64,000 nucleotides of DNA from Sandaracinaceae bacterium (lineage in GTDB: Bacteria; Myxococcota_A; Polyangia; Polyangiales; Houyiibacteriaceae): NCBI GenBank assembly GCA_020633075.1, contig JACKEI010000001.1, positions 930,001-994,000 on the forward strand. The letters are read 5' to 3'. A program made the translations under genes and the position numbers. The notes beneath the pieces are model-generated. The model saw only the letters and a program-made list of their open reading frames with translations. It was not told the origin of the DNA and did no database searches. The first letter of the stretch is position 1. Every line of letters begins with the position of its first letter. This document shows positions 8,471 through 22,517 of this stretch, piece by piece.

Positions 8471-9841
8471 GTGAGTTCGCGCCTCGACCACCTCGTCCCA
8501 CCGCTGTTTCGCGCCGTCCCGCCGCAGTCGCCGCAGGACGAGGCGACCTTTGACGACTACGCGGCCACTCTCGCGCGGCAGCTGGGGCTGATGGCCTCTG
8601 TGGTGATGGCCTTCTTCACGCTCGCCTGGTGGCCCCTCGACCTGGTGGTCATCCCCCGACCGGAGCACGTGCCCGTGTTTGCCGCGCTCCGGTGGCGCGC
8701 GCTGTCCGTGGTGCTCACGGGCGTGGTCGTCTTCGGCGTCTGGAAGCCCAGCGGTAACAGCGCGCTGCTGGCGGCCACCACGATGTACGCGGCCTTCTCC
8801 GGGGCCATCGGCTACTCGCTGGGAGCCGCCGGCCCCGAGGGGCTGCAGTGGTTCGCCGACGCGGCCATCGCGATCATCCCCGTCGCGTTCATTCCCCTGC
8901 GCCTGGGGGCGCGCGTCCTCGCCTCCACCTTGGTGAGCGGCACGCTCGTGGGCAGCTACATGGCGTCGAACGTCGACAACATCACGACGCCGGGGTTCGG
9001 GAGCCAGGTCAGCTTCCAGGTGTTCGCCGTGCTGCTGTCCATCGCCGTGGGGGAACTGTGGCTGCGGGTCACGCGCCACGCGTTCTTCCAGCAGCTGGCC
9101 ACGCAGCGCGCCAACGCGGAGTTGGCCGCCCTGACGGCCTCGCTCAGCGACCTCGTGCGGGAGCGCACCCGCGAGCTGCAGGCGCTGGCGCAGCACCTCT
9201 CGTCCGTCCAGGAATCCGAGCGGCGGCGCATCGCCCGCGACCTGCACGATGACCTGGGCCAGAGCATGACGGCGATGCGCTACGCGCTGGCGCGGCTGTC
9301 CGCCCGCGCTCAGCGCACCAGCGGCGAGCCCTTGGATCTCCTGGTCGCCGACCTTGCGGCGCTGCTGGACGGGTCGACGCAGTCGCTGCGCGCCGTGGTG
9401 GCCAGCCTGAGCCCACGCATCCTCGAAGACCACGGGCTCGAGGCCGCGGCCGAGTGGCTGTGCGAGCGCATCGGCGAGGGCACCAGCGTGGCCTGTGTGC
9501 TCGAGTCGCGCTGCGCGCGGGGACTCCGCTTCGAGGCCCTCGACCCCCGCGTAGCGTTGACGGTGTTTCGCGCCCTCCAGGAGACGACCAACAACGCGCT
9601 CAAGCACAGCGGCGCGACGTCCATCCACGTGGCGCTCGCGCTCAATGCGCAGGAGGTGACCTTGGCCGTGACGGACGACGGGTGCGGCTTCGACGCCGAA
9701 GCCGAGACGCTGGGGTTCGGCATCATGGGGCTCCGCGAGCGGGTCCACGAGCTGGACGGCGAGCTGCGCCTCACGGCCGAGCCGGGCGGCGGTCTCAAAG
9801 TGCTCGTGCGCGTCCCGTGCGCGAGCGAGGTGACGTCGTGA
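8471..9841 (+). CDS. Membrane sensor histidine kinase (NarX/DegS-like, HisKA_3)
   Basis: The N-terminal half has about six membrane segments and no clear extracellular domain, so it probably senses through the membrane. A short linker (TASLSDLVRERTRELQAL) leads to the dimerisation box RRRIARDLHDDLGQSMTAM with His259 as phospho-acceptor. Then comes the HATPase domain, with the N box ETTNNALKHSG, DDGCGFD and GFGIMGLRERV. The GTG at 8471 is preferred because GAGGG lies six bases upstream; an in-frame GTG at 8417 would overlap the previous gene. Its last codons overlap the start of the response-regulator gene, so the two are translationally coupled partners. Confidence 0.9.
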   Translation: MSSRLDHLVPPLFRAVPPQSPQDEATFDDYAATLARQLGLMASVVMAFFTLAWWPLDLVVIPRPEHVPVFAALRWRALSVVLTGVVVFGVWKPSGNSALLAATTMYAAFSGAIGYSLGAAGPEGLQWFADAAIAIIPVAFIPLRLGARVLASTLVSGTLVGSYMASNVDNITTPGFGSQVSFQVFAVLLSIAVGELWLRVTRHAFFQQLATQRANAELAALTASLSDLVRERTRELQALAQHLSSVQESERRRIARDLHDDLGQSMTAMRYALARLSARAQRTSGEPLDLLVADLAALLDGSTQSLRAVVASLSPRILEDHGLEAAAEWLCERIGEGTSVACVLESRCARGLRFEALDPRVALTVFRALQETTNNALKHSGATSIHVALALNAQEVTLAVTDDGCGFDAEAETLGFGIMGLRERVHELDGELRLTAEPGGGLKVLVRVPCASEVTS

Positions 9842-10467
9842 TCCGCGTCTTCATCGCCGACGACCACGCCATGGTGCGCATGGGGATGCGGCAGGTGCTG
9901 CACGAGATCGGCGGCTTCGAGGTGGTGGGCGAAGCGAGCAACGGCCGCGAGGTGCTGAACAGCCCGCTGGTGGACACGTGCGACGTGTTGGTGCTGGACC
10001 TCTCACTGCCTCGCGTCACGGGCACCGAGGTGTTGCGGCGCCTACACGCTCGCCGCCCGCAGCTCCCCATTGTCGTGCACTCCATGTACCCGGAGGAGCA
10101 GCTCGCGAAGCGCAGCATCGCGGCGGGGGCGGTGGCGTACGTCAGCAAGGAGAGGGCGCCCGAGGCGCTGGTCGAGGCCATCCGCAGCGCGGTCTCGACG
10201 CCGCGCTACGAGCTCATGCAGCGGGCGGCAGGGGAGGTGGCGAGCGGGGGTGCGCCGCACGACGAGCTCACCCCGCGCGAGCACCAGGTCTTCATGCGGC
10301 TCTTGGCGGGCGCGACCGTGGCAGAGATCGCGGCCGAGCTGAACGTGCACTCCTGCACGGTGAGCAACCACTTCGCGAAGATCCGCGGGAAGCTCGGCGT
10401 GCAGAGCATCGCGGACCTGGTGCGGTACGCGTACGGCGCGGGCCTCATCGACGCCGAGCCGCGCTGA
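9838..10467 (+). CDS. NarL/FixJ-family response regulator
   Basis: The GTG start at 9838 overlaps the kinase stop in a GTGA junction. The receiver domain (residues 1-118) has the acidic pair in FIADDHAMVR, phospho-acceptor Asp54 in VLDLSLP, and the Lys in AYVSKE. The C-terminal LuxR-type helix-turn-helix (LTPREHQVFMRLLAGATVAE, then TVSNHFAKIRGKLGVQS) binds DNA. It is the cognate regulator of the upstream membrane kinase. Its targets are unknown; no nearby operator is obvious. Downstream is a convergent ECF sigma gene. Confidence 0.92.
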   Translation: MIRVFIADDHAMVRMGMRQVLHEIGGFEVVGEASNGREVLNSPLVDTCDVLVLDLSLPRVTGTEVLRRLHARRPQLPIVVHSMYPEEQLAKRSIAAGAVAYVSKERAPEALVEAIRSAVSTPRYELMQRAAGEVASGGAPHDELTPREHQVFMRLLAGATVAEIAAELNVHSCTVSNHFAKIRGKLGVQSIADLVRYAYGAGLIDAEPR

Positions 10468-10581
10468 CGCGTCATGGTGCTTCCCGCGTCACCGGGCGGG
10501 CCTCCCGTGTTCGATCGGGGGGGGGGTGGTGCGTCGCGGGGTGGGGCCGGCTCGTGCAAGGCGCGCTGCGGCCCAAGCCGT

Positions 10582-11220
10582 TCAGGCGGGACTGAGTGGG
10601 TCTTCCGCGCGCAGCTGAGTGGACCACGCCTCGAGCTGCTGGGCAGCCTGTGCGGCGCCGGTGGGGCTGCCGCTGGCTCGCAGCATGTGCTCCCGCAGCG
10701 CCTCCACACCACGCCGCAGGCGGCTACGCACGGTGCCCTCCGGGACGTCCAGCACCAGGGCCAGCTCCGGGCCCGTCAGGCCCTGCCAGAAGCGCAGCTC
10801 CAGGATGATCTGCAGCTCGAGGGGCAGCGCGCGGAGCGCCTCCGCCAGACGAGCCTTCTCGGTGCCGGCGTGCAGCAGGCTGCTGGGGCCGGGCGACAGG
10901 TCTTGCAGCGAGGAGTGCGCGAAGTCGATGAGCTGACCACGGTGGCGCGAGCGGAAGTAGCCGTAGAGCTCGTGACGCGCGATGGCGTAGAGGAAGGTGC
11001 GGAAGCTGCACTCGCCGCGAAAGCGGTCGCGGGCCTCGATGCAGCCCAGGAAGGTGCGCTGGACCAAGTCGCCCACGTCGATGGTCAGCTTCGAAGCGAA
11101 GAACTCGTAGATGGCGTCGAAGTGCCTCTCGCAGAGCGCCTCCCCGGCCGCGGCGTCGCCCGCGCGCCAGGCTTCGAGGAGCGCGTGTTCGTCTGCGGTA
11201 GCTTGCGGGCCTGCGGGCAT
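10582..11220 (-). CDS. ECF-type RNA polymerase sigma factor
   Basis: The 212-residue protein has sigma region 2 (FASKLTIDVGDLVQRTFLGC, FRTFLYAIARHELYGYFR) and region 4 (LPLELQIILELRFWQGLTGP, VPEGTVRSRLRRGVEALREH). There is no region 3, as expected for group 4 sigma factors. No anti-sigma gene with a recognisable zinc domain lies beside it; the upstream same-strand neighbour is the SurE-like lipoprotein gene. Control is therefore unclear. It could depend on kinase signalling from the large kinases upstream, which is only inference. Start chosen at 11220 (MPAGPQ); 11238 is also possible. Confidence 0.88.
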   Translation of the reverse strand: MPAGPQATADEHALLEAWRAGDAAAGEALCERHFDAIYEFFASKLTIDVGDLVQRTFLGCIEARDRFRGECSFRTFLYAIARHELYGYFRSRHRGQLIDFAHSSLQDLSPGPSSLLHAGTEKARLAEALRALPLELQIILELRFWQGLTGPELALVLDVPEGTVRSRLRRGVEALREHMLRASGSPTGAAQAAQQLEAWSTQLRAEDPLSPA

Positions 11221-11359
11221 CGCCGCGCAGGATGCCAATTCCGCGCTGGCCCAGCAAGGTCGGGAAAGTTGCCGAGGCCTCGCGGTTGGGGGCGAACCGC
11301 GTGTTCGACCGCGAGGGAACGGTCCCGAGAGGGCACCGTTGACGGCGACTCGCTCGCTG

Positions 11360-12214
11360 TCAGGGGACCCACACCTCGCTGATGCTGATGACGCCGGACT
11401 GGAGCGCGATGCCGTCGGTTGGTGGGAGGACCAGCCACGACGCGCAGTTGGAGGGGGCGAGCGACAGCAGGGGGTTCAAGGCGAGCGGCAGGTCGTCGAT
11501 GGTTCCGCGGATGCTCGTCCCTGGGGCGCAGGTCGGCACGTTCATGTTCGTCAGCACGAGCGGCGCCGTGCCGTCCAGCAGCTCCTCCCGGTGTTCTTCG
11601 ATCCAGGTCACGGCGGCGGTGGCGCCGCTCGCGAAGTCGTGCGGTTCGGGCAGGGCCTGGGAGACGGCGAGGGCAGGGATGCCCGCGCGCACGGCGGTCT
11701 TGGCCGCGCCGACCGTGCCCGAGAGCGCCTGAGCGACGAGGATGCTCACGTTCTGGCCGGCGTTGATGCCGGTGACGACCAGGTGCGGCGGTGCTCCCGC
11801 CGCGTTCATGTGAGCCAGGCCGCGGGTCACGGCGTCGGCGGGGCAGCCGTCGACCCCGACAGCCGGGTAGCCCGAGAGGGTCGTCGTCGCCGTCTGCGAG
11901 AGCGTGCCGCACTGGTCCGAGTCGCCGCTCCCGCTCTGGTCGATCGCTGGGGCGTAGACGGTCACCTCGTACGCAGGGTCGCCAGCGAGCGCGGCCACGA
12001 GGACGTCGATCCCCTCGGCGTGTACGCCGTCGTCGTTCGACACCAGGATGCGCAGCGGGCCCGTGACACCGCCGGAGGGGTCACCCGAGTCCGGCCCTGG
12101 GGTGCACCCAAGGGCGAACCACTCGTTGCACCCGCCAAGCGGGGTGGCCCCGGCGATGAGGCCGAGGGCGAGGAGCAACAAGGCGGTTGGGTGACCTGAG
12201 TGGTGGCGTGACAT
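11360..12214 (-). CDS. SurE-like 5'/3'-nucleotidase with lipoprotein signal
   Basis: SurE motifs are clear: RILVSNDDGVHAEG with the metal-binding Asp pair, APAIDQSGSGDS matching the family's Ser-containing loop, VTGINAGQNVS with the conserved Asn, and SGTVGAAKTA. SurE enzymes are normally cytosolic nucleoside monophosphatases. This one starts with a typical lipoprotein signal (LLLLALGLIAGATPLGGC), so it should act in the periplasm or at the outer membrane. At 284 residues including the signal it is near normal SurE length, with extra Cys residues (CGTLSQ, GCPAD, TCAPG, NCASW) fitting an oxidising compartment. Start 12214 is taken at the signal peptide. Confidence 0.82.
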   Translation of the reverse strand: MSRHHSGHPTALLLLALGLIAGATPLGGCNEWFALGCTPGPDSGDPSGGVTGPLRILVSNDDGVHAEGIDVLVAALAGDPAYEVTVYAPAIDQSGSGDSDQCGTLSQTATTTLSGYPAVGVDGCPADAVTRGLAHMNAAGAPPHLVVTGINAGQNVSILVAQALSGTVGAAKTAVRAGIPALAVSQALPEPHDFASGATAAVTWIEEHREELLDGTAPLVLTNMNVPTCAPGTSIRGTIDDLPLALNPLLSLAPSNCASWLVLPPTDGIALQSGVISISEVWVP

Positions 12215-12505
12215 GGGCTCTGTTTCCTGGTGGCTCTCGGGCTGGTCATTCGCTGGCCGCGATACCCGACGGTCGAAGCGGTACTCGTGCTTCGGCGGCG
12301 CCAGCGTGTGCGCTCCCGCCATGCTTCCTGCTAGGCGGTGACGAAGTACGGGAATCCTATCGAGGTCCGCTCGAACCCGGTTCTCCTGCACCGGCCCGAA
12401 TGTTATCATTTGCGGCCACCAGCGTAGGCGCCGCCTCGGCAGAGGCCGAACGGTGCGCGCGCGCAGGCTGCCCGAAGGCGTCACAGCGAGGTCCGCGAGG
12501 GTTCT

Positions 12506-14227
12506 TCAGTTCCCGGGCGGGGACTCACCGCGGACGAAGGCATCGCACGTGGACTCTGGGTTCGGGTGCGAGTGCTCGCGCAAGAGCTTCGAGCAGGCGG
12601 CGGGCTCACGGGAGACCGCGTACTGCTGTGCGTAGAGATCGACCGGGATGAAGACACCCGCCGCGTTGACGATGAGGCCCTGGCCGAATCCGCAGACGGT
12701 CAGGCGGCCGTGCGGGCCTTCCGTTCGCTCGCTGTACAGGCATGCGTACGCGTCATCGAACGCGTTCGGCGTTTGCTGGGTGCACGCCGTCATGACGGCA
12801 CCGCGTGTGTCATTGAACTCGGTCTCCCAGAGCATCTTGATGCACTCCGTGCCTTGCCCGGCGGCCAGCAGCTGACGTGCCTCGCGCGCCACGGCATCGC
12901 AGGCAGCGGGCGGGCGGGGGTCCGCCTCGGTGGCGGCGCACGCGCGCGCCAGCTGGGCGGGATCACGGGTGGCCTCGGCGCAGTTCACCCACGTCGCGCG
13001 ACCGGCGGCCGTGGTCGGGTGCTGCTCGAAGAAGGCCACACAGCCCGCCCAGTCTTGGGCGGCGAAGATGGGCGAGAGGCTGGGGTACTGCGTTGCGTAG
13101 AGATCCGCCTCGCCAGGGGACGGCGTGTCGGCGGGAGGCGGTGCCTCGACTGCGAGCCTGGTGGCTGCCAGCCAGCCGCCCGCCCCCACGGCGCACGCCG
13201 CCCCCGCCACGAGCAGCACGCGGGTGAGCGCTCCGCTGCGCCTGCTCGCCTCACGCGACGGTGCCTCAAGCGCCGCGACCAGCGCTGCGACCGCGCTCTC
13301 TACGTCGGGCCAGCGCGCCTGGGGGTCCCCCGCGAGGGCGCGCTCCACGACCGGCCACGCCGCTGCGGCAGGGTGAGTGCGTGCGGGGGGCGGCACCTGT
13401 GCGTCAGGGTCCAGCCGAGGGCTGCGCTCGAGGGCGACACTGGGTGCGCCAACCTGCGCGGCAGCGTGCGCGGGGCTCGCGCCGGGCACCACGAACGGGT
13501 GCCGGCCGTACAGCAGCTCGTAGGCGATGACCCCGAAGCTGAACTGATCGTTCTTCGGGTTGGGGGCCGCACCGCGGCGCTGCTCCGGGGCCATGTAGCC
13601 CGGCGTGCCGACCACGCGGCCCACGCCCAGCGTGTCTCCCTCGGCGGCCCAGACCTTCGCCAGACCAAAGTCGGCGATGCGCGGCCGCCCGTCGCCGACC
13701 AGCACGTTCTCCGGCTTCAGGTCGCGGTGCACGAGGCCCGCGCGGTGGGCGCTGGCCACGCCCTCTCCCATGCCGCGCAGCATCGTGAGCTGCTCGCTCA
13801 GCGAGCGGGGTGACCCCATCCAGTCGCGCAGGGACCCCCCCTCGACCAGCTCGGACACGATGTACGCCAGGTCCCCTTCGTCGTTCACTTCGTACACGGT
13901 CAACACGTTGGGGTGGCTCAGCTGCGCCAGCGCGCGCGCCTCACGGATGAGCGCGCGCCGGTCCGTGTCGGCCGCCATGAGCACCTTGAGCGCCACGGTG
14001 CGCTGCATGCGCGGGTCGAAGGCCGCGTACACCACGCCCGCCGCGCCCTCGCCGAGCTTGCGCACGATCTGAAAGCGCCCGAGCCTGACAGGCTCCGCAG
14101 ACCCTCCAAAGAGACGCGCGCGCAGCAGTCCGCGCTGCCGACGGCGCTCCAGCTCGCGCACGCTCGCGACAGCGGCTGCGTCCGCAGGCAAGCCAATGCT
14201 GTGAGTCATCGCGGAGGTAGTGACCAT
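12506..14227 (-). CDS. Membrane Ser/Thr protein kinase with periplasmic Cys-rich domain
   Basis: The kinase domain spans about residues 50-320. It has the Gly loop LGEGAAGVVY, catalytic Lys81, HRDLKPEN with Asp169, DFG at 186-188 and the APE motif; all key residues are present, so it should be active. One membrane helix (about 334-355) follows. The C-terminal ~200 residues would be periplasmic, with about ten Cys residues and no named domain. It lies 52 bases downstream of the giant kinase/sigma54 activator on the same strand, so the two may be co-transcribed and could act in one pathway. Confidence 0.9.
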   Translation of the reverse strand: MVTTSAMTHSIGLPADAAAVASVRELERRRQRGLLRARLFGGSAEPVRLGRFQIVRKLGEGAAGVVYAAFDPRMQRTVALKVLMAADTDRRALIREARALAQLSHPNVLTVYEVNDEGDLAYIVSELVEGGSLRDWMGSPRSLSEQLTMLRGMGEGVASAHRAGLVHRDLKPENVLVGDGRPRIADFGLAKVWAAEGDTLGVGRVVGTPGYMAPEQRRGAAPNPKNDQFSFGVIAYELLYGRHPFVVPGASPAHAAAQVGAPSVALERSPRLDPDAQVPPPARTHPAAAAWPVVERALAGDPQARWPDVESAVAALVAALEAPSREASRRSGALTRVLLVAGAACAVGAGGWLAATRLAVEAPPPADTPSPGEADLYATQYPSLSPIFAAQDWAGCVAFFEQHPTTAAGRATWVNCAEATRDPAQLARACAATEADPRPPAACDAVAREARQLLAAGQGTECIKMLWETEFNDTRGAVMTACTQQTPNAFDDAYACLYSERTEGPHGRLTVCGFGQGLIVNAAGVFIPVDLYAQQYAVSREPAACSKLLREHSHPNPESTCDAFVRGESPPGN

Positions 14228-14279
14228 GACGCCCGATTCGATCGCGGCACGCTAGCACGAGGCGTGCGCGCCCCCCTGC

Positions 14280-19106
<4,827 letters not shown>

Positions 19107-19189
19107 GGGTGCGACTATCTCCCTTCTTCGGCGTGTCAGTCAACGACGTTGGCCGGAGCGGGGGGCGCGGATGCCGGCGGGCGCGCCCG

Positions 19190-20392
19190 CTACAGCCGCC
19201 ACACCTGCTGTCCATCGACGCGCAGCAGCACCACGGGTCCGCACGCGCTGCCGAGGCGCTGCCGGTCGACCGCGGCGACGAAGACGTCGGCGTCTGGCGC
19301 GCCGCCCGTGACCCCCTCGAGCGTGGTTGAGGATGCGCAGCTCCACTCCAGCAGAACGGTCCGCGTCGCGGGAGCGTTCGCGTCGACAAGGCCGAGCTCG
19401 TGGCCCGTGACGTAGTAGGCGGACTGCTGACCGCCCGCCCACACCCCGCGGACCGAGGGCTCGCACCCGTCGCGCACGGTCGCGGTGCGGTGCACGACCC
19501 AACCTGGCTCGTCGTACTGCACCAGGCGCCCATCTGCGGTCCCGAACCACAGATGGCTGCGGTCGCTGCCGTGCACGCGGGTGAAGTCGCCGCCCGGCGC
19601 GCCGGGTGCCCTCGCCTCGAGCAAGTTGGTCCACATGTCCACAAAGCTCACGCCAACTACGTCACCGACGGGCGAGACTAGCGAGCGGTCGCCCCAGATG
19701 TCGCGAAAGCGGACCCGTGTGTTCGGACTGACGCGGCGGAACATGCCCCAACCAGCGTTGCCGCCGCGCAGGATCGCGTAGTCGGTGGCGATCCACTGCT
19801 CGGTGTCGGAGGCGACGCTCATGGCGACGGTGTTCTCTCCTGCGCGGGCGCCTTCCAGCGCATCCGCGAGCGCGAACTCACAGCGAGGCGTGCCCGTGGA
19901 TACCTCCGCCACGGCGCACGCACCGTAGGGCAGCACCCAGAAGCGCCCGTCAGGAGCAGCGGCGGCGCGCCGGACGGATGGCTCCTCGCCGCTCGCGATC
20001 AACCGATAGCCTGCGTCGCTGCGCGCATGCACGCTCCAGCCCGACGCCGACGCGATCAGCAGCCACAGCTGGTCCCCACGCGCGACGAGGTCCACCCGCA
20101 CGTCGCTCGCCGTGGGCGGGCCGCAGAACACGTCGCCACTCGGCGTCGTGACGCCAGGTGCGGTCCATGGTCCCAGATCAGGAACGTCGGCATCGCGCAT
20201 GGGGAAGGCGTGGTCCGCACTCGCGTCCTGCATGGTGTTCGGACCTGCGTCTGGGTCAGTGTCTCGTCCGCCGTCGGGCTCCTCGGTCGCGGCGTCGGGC
20301 TCGCCGAGAAAGTGACTGCGCGCGCATCCGACGTAGCTGAAGAAGCAGACCGCGACGAGCCAGGCTGGCGGGCGGGGACATCGTGCGAGCAT
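19190..20392 (-). CDS. Predicted lipoprotein with propeller-like domain (paralogue A)
   Basis: The start at 20392 gives a signal (MLARCPRPPAWLVAVCFFSYVGC) with a lipobox Cys, then an Asp/Pro/Gly-rich linker (EPDGGRDTDPDAGPN) typical of myxobacterial lipoproteins. The remaining ~330 residues are repeated beta strands rich in W, G and D (HLWFGTADGRLVQYDEPGW), suggesting a beta-propeller. No catalytic motif is seen. It begins two bases after the stop of the upstream gene and shares its C-terminal pattern (GGAPDADVFVAAVD here, GGSPGADEVYVVLLD there), so the two are tandem paralogues, probably in one operon. Confidence 0.65.
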   Translation of the reverse strand: MLARCPRPPAWLVAVCFFSYVGCARSHFLGEPDAATEEPDGGRDTDPDAGPNTMQDASADHAFPMRDADVPDLGPWTAPGVTTPSGDVFCGPPTASDVRVDLVARGDQLWLLIASASGWSVHARSDAGYRLIASGEEPSVRRAAAAPDGRFWVLPYGACAVAEVSTGTPRCEFALADALEGARAGENTVAMSVASDTEQWIATDYAILRGGNAGWGMFRRVSPNTRVRFRDIWGDRSLVSPVGDVVGVSFVDMWTNLLEARAPGAPGGDFTRVHGSDRSHLWFGTADGRLVQYDEPGWVVHRTATVRDGCEPSVRGVWAGGQQSAYYVTGHELGLVDANAPATRTVLLEWSCASSTTLEGVTGGAPDADVFVAAVDRQRLGSACGPVVLLRVDGQQVWRL

Positions 20393-20394
20393 GC

Positions 20395-21648
20395 TCAGAA
20401 CCTGCGGGTGGTCACGCCGTCGGACCAGAGAATGAACGAACCACCACACTGGTAGTCTTCGAACGCGGGGTCGAGCAGCACGACGTAGACCTCGTCGGCT
20501 CCTGGCGAACCGCCGATGGTGTCCAGCTGCTGCGGGGTGTCGCAATCCCAGTCCAACACCGTGGTGAGCTCCCCCGCCTTCCAGCGGTACAGAGACTTGC
20601 GGCGAAGCACCCACAGCGTCCCGGCGGACTCGTAAGTGTCGCGGATGAACGTCGCGCTCTCTTCCGGGCAGGCCGGGGCGGGCAATTGGAGCGTGGTCCA
20701 CTCAGCGGTTCCGTCGTAGTGCCCCAAGTGCGTCGCCGTCGCGCCGTCCGTGTACCAGGCATCGGCCGGCCCGGCGACCTCGAGGGGCGAGTCGAAGGGT
20801 GCGGGCAACGGCACCGGCGGGTGCACAGTCCCCGCGCCGTCCCGCACCGTGATGCCGGCGCCGTGCGCGAACACGATGGTCGTTCCGTCGCTCCAGAGGC
20901 TTGTGGCCCCCATCGTCCCGAGGGTCCGGTAGTCCTCCACGAGCGTCTCGGGCTCGCTCCCCTGCACGAAGCGTCGCAGTGAGGCGTGCCCGTTCGGGAG
21001 GTCGGGCGACTGCACGTAGACGAGCGCGTCTGGCGCGTAGCGCGCGTAGATCCAGATGGCATTGCCAGCGAATGGCGCGGGGAGCAGGCAGGCGACCTCG
21101 TCGACGTCCACGGCGCGAATCATGCAGCTGTTGTGCAGCACCCACAGCGGCGCTCCATCGAACCCTGCCCAGCGATAGGGCGCACTGGAGAAACCCGCGT
21201 CGTAGTACTCGAGCACCTCGCTCCAGCCCGAGCCCTCGTTCAGCAGCAGGGACCACCCAGACGGGTATTGGTCTCCAGCGAAGACGTTGTTGGACGTGGC
21301 GACCATCAGGAACACGCCCCGCGAGTCGCCCCAGACCAAGCTCTTGTAGGGTCGGCCGACGTAGCGCGAGCACACTGGCACGGTCGACTCCCGCCAGCCT
21401 GGCTCGGCGGTGACCCCCGGGGGCGGAAGCCACTCGGGAGGCGGGGGTGGACCGGAGACGTTTCCGTCGAGCGTGCCGGAGCCGCCTTGGTCCACTGGGC
21501 CTCCTTGGTCACCCTGTCCGCCGTCCACGCCGGCCTCACTCTGGAGCTGGGCGTCCGCCGTGGAAGCGTCGGCGGGGGACCGCCCACCCCCGCACGAGGC
21601 GAGCAGCGCGCCCAGCGCCAAGAGCCCTCCAAAGGCACGCACAGTCAT
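20395..21648 (-). CDS. Predicted lipoprotein with propeller-like domain (paralogue B)
   Basis: The signal MTVRAFGGLLALGALLASC is followed by a low-complexity linker rich in Gly, Gln and Asp (QGDQGGPVDQGGS). The body has repeated strand motifs (PLWVLHNSC, TSLWSDGTTIVFAHG, AWYTDGAT) consistent with a seven-bladed propeller. Paired Cys residues suggest disulfides. Function unknown; likely surface-exposed. It is the first gene of the two-gene paralogue pair. The longer frame to 21717 lacks a signal and is not used. Confidence 0.65.
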   Translation of the reverse strand: MTVRAFGGLLALGALLASCGGGRSPADASTADAQLQSEAGVDGGQGDQGGPVDQGGSGTLDGNVSGPPPPPEWLPPPGVTAEPGWRESTVPVCSRYVGRPYKSLVWGDSRGVFLMVATSNNVFAGDQYPSGWSLLLNEGSGWSEVLEYYDAGFSSAPYRWAGFDGAPLWVLHNSCMIRAVDVDEVACLLPAPFAGNAIWIYARYAPDALVYVQSPDLPNGHASLRRFVQGSEPETLVEDYRTLGTMGATSLWSDGTTIVFAHGAGITVRDGAGTVHPPVPLPAPFDSPLEVAGPADAWYTDGATATHLGHYDGTAEWTTLQLPAPACPEESATFIRDTYESAGTLWVLRRKSLYRWKAGELTTVLDWDCDTPQQLDTIGGSPGADEVYVVLLDPAFEDYQCGGSFILWSDGVTTRRF

Positions 21649-21728
21649 GGGGACAGTACAGCACGGCGCGGGGTGTGGCGGCAACGGCCGCTGGCGCGCG
21701 TGCCGGCTCCCCATCATCCTCGGGGGCC

Positions 21729-22463
21729 ATGGACAAGCCCAAGCTCAGCATCACGCTCAAGACCTGCGGAGAGACCTTGCGTATCTGCGCGCCGACCATG
21801 GTGGAGGCGGCCTTCGGTCCCGTCCCCCGTGAGCGCTGTAGCGCGCGCTTGGCGCAGTGGTCCGCGGCGGCGGTGCGGCACGCCGACATCGAGACCTTCG
21901 CGGAGGGGCTCGAGCACGTGGACACCACGCGCCCGCACCTCGTGGTGTCCAACCACCAGAGCACCTACGACATCTTCCTCTTGATGCACCTCTACCCGGC
22001 GGAGCTGCGCATGATCGCCAAGAAGGAGATGTTCCGCATCCCCTTCCTCGGTCCCGCCATGGCGGCGGCCGAGTTCGTGAACATCGACCGCGGCGACAAC
22101 GCGCGTGCTCGTGAGGCGCTCGAGGTGGCCCGCAAGCGCATCGAGTCCGGCATCAACATCTGGATCGCGCCCGAGGGGACCCGCTCCGAGGACGGCCGGC
22201 TGCTGCCCTTCAAGACGGGGGGCTTCATGCTGGCGCTGCAGACCGGCATCCCGATCCTGCCCGTCACGGTCCTCGGCACGCAGCACGTGCTGCCCGCCAA
22301 GCAGGTGCGTGTGCGCCCCGGCAAGCGCGCCGGCGTGCGCTTTCACCCGCCGGTGGACCCCGCCGCGTACGGCACGGCGCGGCGCGACGAGCTCATGGAG
22401 CACGTCCGCCGCACCATCGACAGCGGCCTCCCGAGGGAGCTGCAGAGCTACTCCCATACGTAG
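21729..22463 (+). CDS. 1-acyl-sn-glycerol-3-phosphate acyltransferase (PlsC family)
   Basis: The 244-residue protein has the acyltransferase motif NHQSTYD (HX4D), a second motif FVNIDRGDN, and PEGTRSEDGRL for glycerol-phosphate binding, followed by GIPILPVTV. It transfers an acyl chain to lysophosphatidic acid or a similar acceptor at the cytoplasmic membrane. The ATG at 21729 is chosen because the frame upstream overlaps the divergent lipoprotein gene and lacks family similarity. No classical N-terminal membrane helix is present, which occurs in some soluble or peripheral PlsC relatives. Confidence 0.88.
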   Translation: MDKPKLSITLKTCGETLRICAPTMVEAAFGPVPRERCSARLAQWSAAAVRHADIETFAEGLEHVDTTRPHLVVSNHQSTYDIFLLMHLYPAELRMIAKKEMFRIPFLGPAMAAAEFVNIDRGDNARAREALEVARKRIESGINIWIAPEGTRSEDGRLLPFKTGGFMLALQTGIPILPVTVLGTQHVLPAKQVRVRPGKRAGVRFHPPVDPAAYGTARRDELMEHVRRTIDSGLPRELQSYSHT

Positions 22464-22517
22464 CGTTGCTCGTGCGTTGCAGGCGCCGGGCAGCGCCCGC
22501 GCCGCCCACGGGAGCCG

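Noticed and set aside
10517..10526. Run of ten G residues as a phase-variable tract
   Set aside because: It lies between convergent genes, not in a reading frame or promoter; it is more likely a neutral or sequencing-sensitive run.
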